64,000 nt of DNA from Chlorops oryzae (taxonomy: Eukaryota; Arthropoda; Insecta; Diptera; Chloropidae). The DNA lies in contig CM035808.1 of NCBI GenBank assembly GCA_020466095.1, positions 6,451,133-6,515,132 on the forward strand, written 5' to 3'. This document shows, in pieces, positions 1 through 11,300 of this stretch. The notes under the pieces were generated by a model. It saw only the letters and a program-made list of their open reading frames with translations, ran no database searches and was not told where the DNA came from. Position 1 is the stretch's first letter, and the number at the start of each line of letters is the position of its first letter. Both the position numbers and the translations under genes were made by a program.

Positions 1-2720
1 GGGCACGCATCAATTTAAAGGAATTTCCAGCACGGATCTCTTTAGAACTGTACAGCATCATTCCAGCACAAAAAACCCAAACACACTTCAATGAATAGTA
101 TTTAATCAATAGGTTCATATTTAAAAACCATTTAACTTATTACAAAATAAGTCCAGAATTTTCTCCAACTAAATACGAATACAATTCTACTCGAATAAGT
201 TTACTCATCAGACAACCTTTCATTTAATAAGCTGAAATTGATGAGAATCCACCTCGTAAAAATCGTGGCTTCATTAACTGGACCGACGCAGAGAATCCAT
301 AAAATTCCACATAGGTACACGAAATGCTAATAAAAATCCATTTTATTACATAATATATTCTAATTAAGCTAATTTCACCTTGGACAGGTTAGAATTCTGG
401 CACGAATGGTCGTGATTTTCGCTTTAATGTTGACAAAAGCACAACTCTCTCGCTCTCCCTCCCTCCATCGAAGGCTTCAGTCGAGTTGTAATGACAACAA
501 ATGTGACGTGCGTACATAATAAGAAGAAGAAATAAAGTTTTACGAGAGCCATACACTTGAAGGATGCAAAATAAGAAAGCAATCATTGGTATTAATGACC
601 ATGTTTTTCTATTAAGCATTTATTACAATCTCCCATGAGAGTTGTCCGTGGCGAAGCAATAAATCGACCAAAGAGAACTTCCTTTCGAAACACGAAAAGA
701 CACGAAAAAAAAGAAGGAAGGAAAAAACTAAATCGAGCTCAAAGTATAAATAAACACAAATTAAGGTGCAATTGAGATATGATACTTCAGAGTTGCCGCC
801 TCACTTATAACCGCATGCATACAACAACACTTTCAAGGATATGTAAAAGGTAAATGGCAAGAAATGTCTGCCAAATCCCATCGAGCACAATTCTAAGCAT
901 CATTCAGTGCAATCGTTTATTTGCCAAAAAGCAAAAACATATTTCCTCCTCAAATTTTTCTTTTTTTTTTGTGCAATACTCGACTTTAATCCTTTTGATC
1001 CTTTTTACAAAGCATAACAAGAACGACAAACGGCAGTACCTACATGGTGATAGCAGCACACCTACAACACTGGTTCGAAATGGTTAAGGTAAAGGAAAAG
1101 TCTCCGCAGCTTTTTGGTATGCAAAAAGGCATTCCACTTCTTAGCAACATTGAAAATTCGCACCTTGAAGGGGATTTCTTGCTTGATCATTATGAGAAAA
1201 AATTCGAAGGACTTTTATGGTTGAGCTCAGTGTAAAGCTTCCATCACATTTACATTCGAACGTACATACAGACACATGCAAAGTTAACCCATCTCTATCT
1301 AGCCTACCTCCTCTTTACCTACACAGTAACACACAATCGACTAGAATCCTTTTAATCTCTGTTACTGTCATGCAGTTATGCAAATTTAATGAACGCCAAA
1401 GATATTCTGAAACACACAAACACACACACACGTATACAATCATGTACTCGTATTTGTACACTACCACTTTGTCTACCTATTATTTAAATATATCCACAAC
1501 CACACACATACAAATCCAGCCAAGCAGTAACGACCCCCAAAGTGTATTACGTTAACTTGTAGGTACTTTAAATGGAGAGTTCGATAATATTATAGTTGGC
1601 AAGCTGGCGAACAAGAAGTTTCTTGTCTTAGTTGATTGTAATTTTTGTCTTTGTCTACTTGGATTTGACTATCAGAAAATAATTGTTGTGTAAATGAGTT
1701 TTTCTTCATTTTCTTCGTATTGCTTTTTCCTTGCATTGAGCTATTCTGAAGGGTATAGGGCATAGAAAATTCAGTAGCTTAAGCTGCATCTACATACATC
1801 ACACATAAATATATGCATAGCATACAAACATCTATACACAATAATTTAGAAAGTGTGGGAGCATTTCTTTATTTTACGCTTTAAAACACATCATTTCCAT
1901 AGAAATTTCTATAAAGCTTTCATCGAATGTATTACGGAAAATAGTGGAAGCCATACTTTTAATCCAAATTTAATTGGATTTTTTGTCAAAGCAATATTTG
2001 AATACTCGTACGACATAAGGAGAATGATAAAAAAGATAAAAGAAAAAACACGAACTCCTTTCAATTTTGAGCATATGCATAGGCCTGACGAACATCGTTT
2101 TCTTGAAATATTTTAAGATAAATAATTGGAAGAATTTAAATTATTTTATTTTAATATTCACAGTAACCGAATATAGTTTCTTTTTTTGGATTTTTTATAA
2201 GTTTCAAATCTTTCTGCAAGAGTTGATAATAGGAATAAATTGATTTTCTTTCAATTTGATTGAATGCGAAGACAGCAGGAGGTCGATGAGCTTCCTATTC
2301 AAAATTGCACTATATTCGAATACATATTTGGGTTTATTTGTTTTGAAAAACAAAAATTTCTTTCATAGAACGAGTGCAAATCTTTCCAAGATATTTTGAA
2401 AAATTTCCTTTAGACAATTAAAATCACTTTTCACATTAAATTTGAAGTCTTGCCTGAATTTGGCAGTGATTTTCTTTATGGGAATTATTTTTCGTAAAAT
2501 AATGTTTTTGCTTTGATAAAATATTATATCTCGACATTCATCGGACATACGTATATTTATTTAGAACGTCTTTTTTTAAGGCTTATATTCTTAAGTTTTT
2601 AATTTAGAAAGACAAAAATAAAAAATATCTCAAACATATCTGATTATAATCATAATTATGGAGCTCTGTCAGATATGAAACAGAAAAAAAAAATGCATAT
2701 AAGAAAACAATTTCTGATTT
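1..2720. other. Gene-free A/T-rich DNA
   Basis: I see no supported gene here. The short open frames have no domain, no codon structure and no splice context. The stretch holds A/T-rich sequence and small CA-type simple repeats near 1.41-1.51 kb. Confidence 0.6.
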
Positions 2721-2723
2721 AAG

Positions 2724-3252
2724 GACCCTCTCCAGCTCTGTAAGGAATCTCAGCAGGAATTTTCTTGATATTCCTTAAAGGAAAAAACGTAGCATAATTT
2801 CATTTTTTAATGCAATAGGGACAATCTATATATCTATATATTTTACGTCAACACGAAGAAAGCTATTTATTTGTTCAAATGGATTCGGACTTGTAAGTGT
2901 GAATAATATTTATGGGTAATTATTTCTTATAATCGAAAATTTTTACTTCATTTATCCATTTTTTAACGGTTAAATTACACATTAAACTTTGTTAAATCTA
3001 TTTAATTTTTTTCGAACTTGCCTCATCTGTTTAAATTCCTTTCAGAAAGAACGGAACATTCAATATATCTAGCAGAAAAATCTGTGTTACCGTGTTTTAT
3101 TTGCAGAGAAAAAGGGGGCGAAAACAGAAACTACTTTTTGACGAACTGGAGACTGCTAACAGAAAATTTCTGACACAAAAATTCCTTCAGCATTTCTTAA
3201 GCTTTTTTTTATATGAAGTTTTTCATTTCTGACAGAGCTGGAGAGAGCGCCT
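2724..3252. mobile_element. Possible inverted-repeat element (CTCTCCAGCTCTG ends)
   Basis: The left end carries CTCTCCAGCTCTGT near 2728 and the right end carries its reverse complement ending near 3250. The arms are only about 20 bp and imperfect, and I could not define a target duplication. The interior is non-coding. It resembles a miniature inverted-repeat element, but this rests on one copy. Confidence 0.35.
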
Positions 3253-3359
3253 ATAACTGAAAACCGGCACCGGAAGTACCTAAATACTCTACAAAATGTC
3301 CGATGAATTCGATATTCAAACTTCTGCATGCTTATAAAATAGCTCCTAAGACTGGGATC

Positions 3360-3995
3360 CCACTATCTATAATTTTAAAATTTTAAAAATTTTTTTTAAT
3401 TTTTAAAATTAAGAAAAATATTTCAATTAAAAAATTTATTTATTATTTAAATTTTATTATTTATTATTATATTATATTTTTTTAATTTTTAAAATTAAGA
3501 AAAAAATTTTAATTAAAAAATTTATTTATTATACTTATAAGTATGTATATTTTTTTAAATAAAAAAAAAATTTATTAATTTTTTTTTAAATCTTTTTATT
3601 TTTTTTTTTTAAATCTTTTTATTTTTTTTTTTTAAATCTTTTTTTTTTTTAAGCTTAAAAATATGATGTTTTCATTTTAAAAAAATAAATTTAATTAAAA
3701 AAATGTATTTATTTTTATTTTATCGTTTTGATTTTTTAAGTTTAAAACAAATCTATTTAATAGATTATTTAAAAAATTTAAATTTAAATTAAATTAAAAA
3801 AAAAATTTTATTTTTAAAATTTAAAAATAAATTTTAATTAAAAAAATCTATTTATTTTTAATTTTTTATTTTTATTTTAAAAAATCGTTTTGATTTTTTA
3901 AGTTTAAAAAAAAATCTTTTTTATAGATTATTTTAAAATTTTTTAATTTTTAAAATTTTTTAAATTTTTAAAATTTTTTTAATTAAAAAAACAAA
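3360..3995. repeat. A/T low-complexity tract
   Basis: More than 600 bp made almost only of A and T, with reiterated AATTTTTTTAAA-like blocks. There is no coding content. Such tracts are prone to assembly error. Confidence 0.85.
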
Positions 3996-5715
3996 CAGGG
4001 TTACAACCGTATCTCTTTACCTTGTCTACCACGATGCGAGAGCAATAGCTGTTAAATAAACTAAATGATTTCAATTGAAAATTGTTATTTCAGATTATTT
4101 GAGCTTCAAGAGAATGAATTGTGAATAGTTTCAAATAAATAATTGAACTTATTTACAAAAAAAAAAAAAAAAAAAAAATTATGTATGTATTGTGTCTCGA
4201 AATGCTAGACGTACGCACAAACGCAATAAGCCCATGCCACTCAGAGTATATTTGCGTATCAAAGGCGAAAATAATAAGTAAGAATATAAATTCTCCAAAA
4301 AACATCGCATGCGATAAAATAAATTTTCTTTAATTTAAACGCACCCACAACAGCTAAAACGATCATCTATGCAGGAATTAAATATTTCAACACGATCTAA
4401 AAATGATATTCCCAAACACTTCATAAGAAACCATATATCAGCTTGTCAGCGAAGAAAAAACAAAACACACGCTTTTTATTTAATTTAAAAAATAAACAAG
4501 AATTTAATATAAAACATATGCTAATTCGACTGTCCACTCGCGCAGTTCATGACTCATTCTCACTTTATGCTTCCGTTTAAATACATGTAAAGCCAGACAT
4601 ACAGACATACATACATACATTCGTGTAAATATCTCAAAATTTGATTCCTCGAAGAAAAAGTTGAAAGAAACATTGAGAAGAGCGTAAAGAGGATTGAAGT
4701 ATGCAGGAAAATTCTTGGCACTTCCAACTTCAAGCGATCTTTTACGGCCACTCACAAGCTATACCGCCGAGAGCCGACCGCAAAGACAAATATTCGCACA
4801 AACATTCGCCAACGCATAAACACAATTGGTTTTTTCTTAACTTTTTTTATAATTGGGGGAAACTTAAATGATTTGAAAAAATTATCAACAAAAAATTTTA
4901 CACAAAACAGAAGCCGAGCGATTTCGCTTAAATTCAACGTGGACGAAGGCACATGTATCCAATAAATAAATATAAATACGTAGCGTATTTTTTGTTACTT
5001 TTTTATTTTAATTTTTTGTTCTTCTGCATTGCCAAATTATCGCACTCAAGTGAACCTGCGAGCCAACATCCGGTTTCAGTTGCCAGCACCACACGTAAGC
5101 CCCAAACAGACTGCCTGCCCTACGTTCTCACCTTGAAATCAATCCAAAAAAAAGAGGAAAGAAATCCAAAAAAAAAAGAGGAAAAAATGAGTAAACAACT
5201 TTTTTCGTTGGTTCCTCTTTTCAATTTTCTTTTTTTTTATAATTTTCCGCCTATTTCAATATTATTTTTCATTCTTAAAGTTTTTCTCAGAAGCAATTAA
5301 AGGAAAATTTTTCATACGAACTCATTTCGAACTGCATCGCAAATGTGCCCGCGAATTTGAAAAAGTTCTTTTCCCAAGTGTTAATGATGAACAAATCTCG
5401 CCGAATTGACATTGAATTTGTTTAAATTTTGCTTTTGAGATTTCGTATTTTCGCATTTATTCGAAACGAGCTAATCATTCCGGGTGATGAGTGACGATAG
5501 AACTGGAATTTCTTGTGACCTACAAATTATGTTTTTATGGTGTCTTCAAGAATGATTTATGGATATGCTAATTGGCTACAAAAAAAAAAATAATAATAAT
5601 AATATGCATGCTTTGATTTGAATAGATATTTCGCGACAGTAGAGCCTGAGGTTGCTAACACTTCGTCATTGGGATAAACAAGAATTAAATTTTCTCAAGT
5701 TTTTTTTTTCAAATA
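3996..5715. other. Gene-free DNA
   Basis: No supported gene. It contains a pure poly-A run near 4159-4180 and a short CATA-type simple repeat near 4600-4620. Confidence 0.55.
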
Positions 5716-5886
5716 CAGTGAAAATCGGTTATAACGATGTCGAATTGAGCAGCAAAAATCCATCATTATAACCGATAATCGCTGTATCCGGTAACAGAAA
5801 TTAAGACGAACCAAACTTTACCTAAAATGTTCATCGCTATAACCGATAATCGTTGTAAGCGGTATCGTTATAACCGACTTTTACTC
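5716..5886. mobile_element. 171-bp palindromic element, pogo-like CAG ends, TA flanks
   Basis: The left end reads CAGTGAAAATCGGTTATAAC and the right end is its near-complement (GTTATAACCGACTTTTACTC). TA lies immediately outside both ends (5714-5715 and 5887-5888). CAG-type termini followed by a TATAAC-like block, with a TA target, are typical of non-autonomous pogo/Tigger-type elements, and the larger element at 61415-62245 has similar ends. It has no coding capacity. Confidence 0.6.
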
Positions 5887-6273
5887 TATCTGCTTCAATC
5901 GTTGTGGCTAGTTTGAGAAAATGTCCCCGAACTTAAGGAGAATAGTCCTTAGGTGCGACTGCGGACCAAGCTTTATTAGGTTTAAGAAGATTTTAGAAGA
6001 AATTTAGGGGATTTTCGGATTTATTTTGAAGCATTCTTGAGATGTGAATATCTCCTAAGAAACTGACCAAAGTGATACGAACAAACCTTCCAGATCTGAA
6101 ATAAAATTCAGGTAATCATCGATAGACTCCATCAGGAATTTTTCACTGGTTGATCCTTAAAAGAAGTACAAAAACTTAAGTTTGTAAAGAGTTGGAGCCT
6201 TTCACGAAATGGTCCGATTTTAGAATAAATTCAGACCTCTGTATTTTTAGATATCGAAGACGAAAATTCAATA

Positions 6274-6443
6274 GGGGTATTCACAAAGGCGTGTTAAAAA
6301 CGTTGGAAGGTCGAAAAATCGGAAAATTGCGACCTCTTAAAAAATTTTTTTTAACTTTTTTTGTATCTTGCACAACTTTTTAAACAGTTAAAATTTTTCG
6401 ATTTTCCGACTTTCCTATTTTCCGACGCCTTTGTGAATACCCC
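6274..6443. mobile_element. GGGGTATTCAC miniature element, copy 1
   Basis: A 170-bp palindromic unit that begins GGGGTATTCACAAAGGCG and ends with the complement CGCCTTTGTGAATACCCC. It is flanked by TA on both sides. Two more copies lie at 27629 and 60217 with the same ends and the same TA flanks. It is a non-autonomous DNA transposon, possibly Tc1/mariner-type given the TA target. Confidence 0.75.
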
Positions 6444-6608
6444 TAATGTTTGTGGAATTGGAAATTGAAGCCATTACTATGGAGTGGATGCTCGTATTTC
6501 AAAATAGTGGCCATTGAAGTCTTTCATCCTTGCCATATCTAGTCTTAAGACCTCGTAGTATTAATTTTTTCTATGAGGTGAACATTGACAGTGAAGGACC
6601 ACTGCCAA

Positions 6609-7545
6609 CAGTGCTGGATAAGGGTAGGGCTAGCTGGGGCTATAGCTCCGGGCCCCAACTGGCAACGGGGGTCCAAACAAAATATCATCAAAATATTTCA
6701 AAAATTATTTTTCGAGTAAAATCGCTTTAAAATTTAAAAATTAATGAAATAAAAAATTAATTATATATATGATATACTAATAAAATTCTTGACTTTTCAG
6801 CGGAAAATTATCTCCTGCATGACAAAGTCACCAATGATGTCATCGATGACATATAGGTGACATTGTCATGCATGACATCTTGGAGGACATGTCATCTAAA
6901 AGGGATGCTGTTCATGTGCTTGGCTCTCATTGGCTACTGAAATTTAAATAAGGTTTTAGCGTCAGTTCAGCGTTAGCATGAAGTGGCGTAGATGATGAGT
7001 GCTCGACTCAGAATCCGAAGATCGCGGGTTCGATCCCTGGCAGAGGCGAACAGAAATTGTTAAAAATAGATTTTCAAAAATTTTCGAAACATTCAAAGAG
7101 AGGGCAAAGAAGAGAGTTATCAAACTGACATTTAGAGAGAAAAGAGCAATGTGCTGCTCTCAAATGCTTTTTTCGCCATCGCATCCCCTAGCATGACCAG
7201 TGACATTTTCTAATCTTCTAGTGATAATGTCACCACTGAAGTCCCTGTCAGCTCCTGTGTAAATGTCATACAAAGTGTCACCGGAAATAGCATGCATTCC
7301 GGCTCCGAAGTCACTAGGGCATCATCGGGGATGTCCGCGGAACATTTCCCGCTGGGTTACACCACTTTCAAAATCAAGGGCTCTTATATAAATTGTTTCC
7401 TTTATTTTTCACTCCTTTGAAAGAACTTATATTGTACTAATAACTATTCTTGAGCTGAAATTGTCTTTAGCAGTTATTTCTTTATTTCAAAAAGAGCTTC
7501 TAACTATATTAGCCCCGGGCCCCATGACACACTAAGCCGACGCTG
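6609..7545. mobile_element. hAT-type miniature element, interrupted
   Basis: The element starts CAGTGCTGG at 6609 and ends CCGACGCTG at 7545, with GGGCCC-rich subterminal blocks at both ends (6650-6656 and 7517-7523). A perfect 8-bp direct repeat, ACTGCCAA, lies just outside each end (6601-6608 and 7546-7553). CAG-type ends with an 8-bp target duplication are the hallmark of the hAT superfamily. No transposase is present. About 560 bp of the interior is a second, unrelated inverted-repeat element (6796-7356), so the hAT part itself is only about 376 bp. Confidence 0.8.
6796..7356 (+). mobile_element. tRNA-like inverted-repeat element, copy 1
   Basis: First of three copies of a family of about 0.56 kb. 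The ends are inverted (consensus CCCAGCGGGAAAT with a degenerate first triplet). The interior holds a Pol III-type A box (TGGCGTAGATG, 6984-6994) and a perfect B box (GGTTCGATCCC, 7027-7037) at tRNA-like spacing, with an anticodon-arm-like segment between. Subterminal TGACAT/ATGTCA motifs recur. There is a 2-bp match (TT) at the flanks. It is inserted inside the hAT-type element. There is no protein-coding content. It could be a SINE captured by an inverted-repeat transposon. Confidence 0.75.
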
Positions 7546-7553
7546 ACTGCCAA

Positions 7554-9900
7554 TAATCAACAACAGCCACAATGATATCTTCTGATCTGATCTGTACTAT
7601 GAACATTGTCCACGTTCTTGTTATGGCTTGTTATATGGCCAATCAGAACACTTCCAGTTCAATGCAATAATTTAACAACTTTCTTCGTGAAGGTTTAAAG
7701 GCTAGTCAGAACTCTAGGAGAGTTCAATCGCCTCTCTTTTAAGCCCAAGGAAATATAATAACTCCCTTCATGTCACTTTCAAAAATTCTGATCGGTGCGA
7801 AAAGATCAATGGGCACATAATATTTTATTAAAATTTTCATAGTAAATTATAAAATAAATTGATCCAAATATTATTAATAACACCATAATCATCCGCCTCA
7901 GCAGTTTACCAAAAACCACAACAATCTAACCTCGAATATTACAAATTACAAATAAAAAAACTCCAAATAATTTTCTTCATGCCGGCTTCTGAACACAATA
8001 ACAAATTCCTTTTAACACATGACTGTATAGACAAAGTGCTGAAAATATTTACTAAGACAAAACTTATATAGCCATTGAGTGAATCTCTGCACGCAATAAA
8101 ACCGCAACAGCGATCGTCTTATGAATTCCGCAAGTAAACAAAATGAGCATTAATCAAAATCCAATCAATTTCCACCCTCCGCCCCCCCCCCCCCTGGTTT
8201 TCCCCACAAGAGTTCTCCCCACAAGAGTTCTTCTTATTTCCATTTCGACTCAAGCGATTCGAGTCAATGAAACGACCCACACTCTGGGAGAATGAACTTG
8301 TTCATTGCTGAGAGCAGAGAAACGCCTTGAACTATTTTCATGTAAAATAAAATGTCTTTCGAAAAATAAAAAGATAAACAAAAAATATTTTTTAAAAAAA
8401 ACTATTTTTGGAAATTTTTCTGATTAATTCAGAAATCTTAGGAATTTCACTCATTAACTCACCATATGACAATGTTTACAGCAAAGAGAACAAATCATAA
8501 AACGATATGAAAACCGATATATCTATGTATGTAATTATTTTCCGCGATCGTGCACAGCAATTTGACTTTTGTCATTGATCGCACTCGGCTCTTTATCATG
8601 AGAGATCATGAGCACAAAAGAAAATACTTATTATCGTCAAGGAAATTTGGAAAATCTCTTCTCTCGATTTCCATGCAAAAGTATTTTCTTCATACATATC
8701 TACACACACATCCATTGTGAGTATGGGAAAAGGCAAGAATTTCGGGCTGAGAACAGCCAGCGACCTCCGATCGCATTCAGATGCCAATTTTGCGTGCTCG
8801 CGATCGTTTCTGCTCGCTCGGAAGAAAAAAAAAACGGAAGACACGGAAAAATCAACCGAAAACTTCGCATCAAAAAGTAAAAATATTAAAAATTCATATT
8901 TGTGGAAAACCATATGATGAAAATTGTTTACAAAAACAAAAAACAAAAAAACCAACAACTAAAAATCCTTTTAAAAAAATAGTGAAAGAATCGAAGAAAA
9001 GAAAACATTCAAAAATCAGTTGCAATTACAGGAAAATGATTTATTTTTAAATAATTTTCCGACCTTTGTGAATTATCCAAAAGAGTCTGTACACTTTTCT
9101 CTTTGGTTTTTCTATTCTCAACGGAATTTGTGCTTGTGTATGGGTATCTATCTATCTATCTCGTATGTGAAAATTCACCTGCGTATATGTGCATAAGTGA
9201 AAAGTGACGTCGTCGCGGATCGGACATTGGATGAGTGGTGTTTTAAAGAACGCCGAAGCATTCCCCCTTAACCCATACACGCAAATACGATTGGATTTGC
9301 GAAAAAATACCAGAAAGAAAACTACAAAAAAAAAAAAGAAATAAAAAAAAGCAAATGCAATTTTATTGAAAATTTGTGGAATTTGTTTATGTTTTTGTTT
9401 CGTTTACGAAAATAAAAGAAAAAACAGAACGAAATTTTATTGAAAATGAAATTGTTTCGTGTGCGTAATCGTGACGCCTGCAAAAGATAATATATATATC
9501 AATTGAAATTTTAAATTAAACAAATTTTGTGAATTTGATTTACTTTTGCATTTTCCACGTTTCGCATTTTCTTTTTCGCTTTTGTTCGTTTTTGTGCTTT
9601 TCATTTCGTTTTTAATCATAGCCTTAATGAAAAGCGGTTTACGCGAAATTTCATTTCAAAAAGTGAATACAAATAAATGGATTAGTGCTCTCGATTGCAA
9701 TTTTTATTTCAAATTGCTCTATTGATTGCCATATTGATTGCCGAATTGATTGGCTATTGAATCGAAAAATCCAAGCCAAGCGGAAAAACTATCAAAAAAG
9801 GTTAATATTGTGCAGAAAAATGATTGAAAAGAAAATTTGAAATTTCAAAACAATTTTTGACTTTTTAACAATTGAAAAATTAAGTCAGTTTTGACTTAAC
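7554..9900. other. Gene-free DNA
   Basis: No supported gene. It contains a poly-C run near 8183-8195 and short TATC repeats near 9147-9160. The overlapping plus-strand open frames at 8.6-9.05 kb have no recognisable domain and disagree in frame, so I do not annotate them. Confidence 0.5.
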
Positions 9901-9904
9901 TTAA

Positions 9905-10639
9905 GGGGGTCTTCTCATTGGAAACCCGTTTTTTGGACCCTTTTCAAAAAAAATTCTTATTTGAAAACGCAAAGAATAATTGAAAACTTCTTTTATTTAT
10001 TGTATTACAAAAGGTTCAAAGTAAATAAAAAAAATTCTTTTGCCTCGATACGTGGGCTGTTCAAAAAGTAATGAGACTTCAAAGATGGTGGTGAAAAAAA
10101 GGTGCCGTCACGGCGGCCACGATTCCGGGTCTCCGGAGCGTCCGAAATGGAAAAAAAAAAACGGGGTTATAATCAGTATAGATGTAATTCTCGGGTGAAC
10201 CTCAAGCTTAATTTTGTGATTTTTTTGACAAAATGGCGGCCATTCAAAAAAGAATTTCAATTTCGGGCTTTTTTTTGTAGGTTAGTGTAAAAAAAAAAAT
10301 AGTAAAAAATTTTTTAAAATTATGGTCGAGGTTCACCCGAGAATGGTGACAATTCTGCGTCGATTCCACTTTGTTTCATGAAAATCGGTTCAGTTGAACT
10401 GGAGATATCATGGCCGCCAGTTCGAAAAACGTGGTTTCGAGATAAACGCGTTTAAAGTTTGAAGCAACGCAAAAATTACTCGTTTTTGCGCAGATCTTGC
10501 TCGACAAAGAAGGTTATATTCTCTAAACTATTTCGAATTTCAAAAAATGCTTTTAGGGGCATATTCACAACTACCCAAGCTATAAATAAATGCAAAAAAA
10601 AAAAAATCGAAAAAAAAGTTGCTCAATGAGAAGACCCCC
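9905..10639 (+). mobile_element. TTAA-flanked miniature element, copy A
   Basis: A 735-bp unit with inverted ends (GGGGGTCTTCTCATTG on the left, its complement CAATGAGAAGACCCCC on the right), each directly abutting TTAA (9901-9904 and 10640-10643). TTAA target duplications are typical of the piggyBac superfamily, although the ends here begin with G rather than C. The interior has CAAAATGGCGGCCATT-type blocks shared with the copies at 28277 and 41007. No transposase is seen. Confidence 0.7.
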
Positions 10640-10643
10640 TTAA

Positions 10644-11300
10644 ACATGGTTCAACGGGAATCAGGCGGCCCCCTTTTGGGAATCTCGCTAAGGCTGTGTT
10701 TGACGATGAACGAAACTTGACCAAAAATTTCGACGATTTTAATACCTTAATTAAAGATAAGCAGCGTCGGCATCAGTCTTCTTTACTGCTTAGGCACTTG
10801 AGCCAAATGAGGAATCAAGTTATGAGGACTAACTGAGCCTTAAAAACTAAGTCCCGAATTCAAAAACAAAAATCAAATCAAAAGCAAAATAAACGCAATG
10901 AGCAGAATTTTCGGTGTAGAGGGAATCAAAACAAATATTTTTTTCCAAAATTATTTGACATAAATATCAACCGAGCTTTATCCGCTTGATTTTCTGTTAA
11001 AGTTACATTCAAGGAGGAGTTATAAAAATAATTATAAAATTGAGGAAAGGCTTTTAGTAGTCACAGAAAAAATCAAATCAATCAAACTTTTTTTTTTAAA
11101 TAATATTGATGAATTTCGTTTCGAATTTTAACAAGTTCTCTTATGAATTATGGGTGCAAGGAGTAACCTCTATAATCAGGCCTCTATAAAGTCTGAAAGC
11201 TAGGTCCTTCCAGTTTAATGTCATCTAGATACCAGGGCTGGCAGTATAATGACAGACTAGTTTCACGTTATTAGAGCCCTGATGACACAGGTATACAAGG
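10644..11300. other. Gene-free DNA
   Basis: No gene or repeat boundary that I can support. Confidence 0.5.

Noticed and set aside
6984..7045. A functional tRNA gene (anticodon-like CAG or CAC)
   Set aside because: The A and B boxes are good but the acceptor stem does not pair, the T stem has a mismatch, and the same segment recurs inside three copies of a transposable element.
8596..9050. Overlapping open frames on both strands at 8.6-9.05 kb
   Set aside because: No recognisable domain, competing frames, A/T-driven composition and no promoter or splice support.
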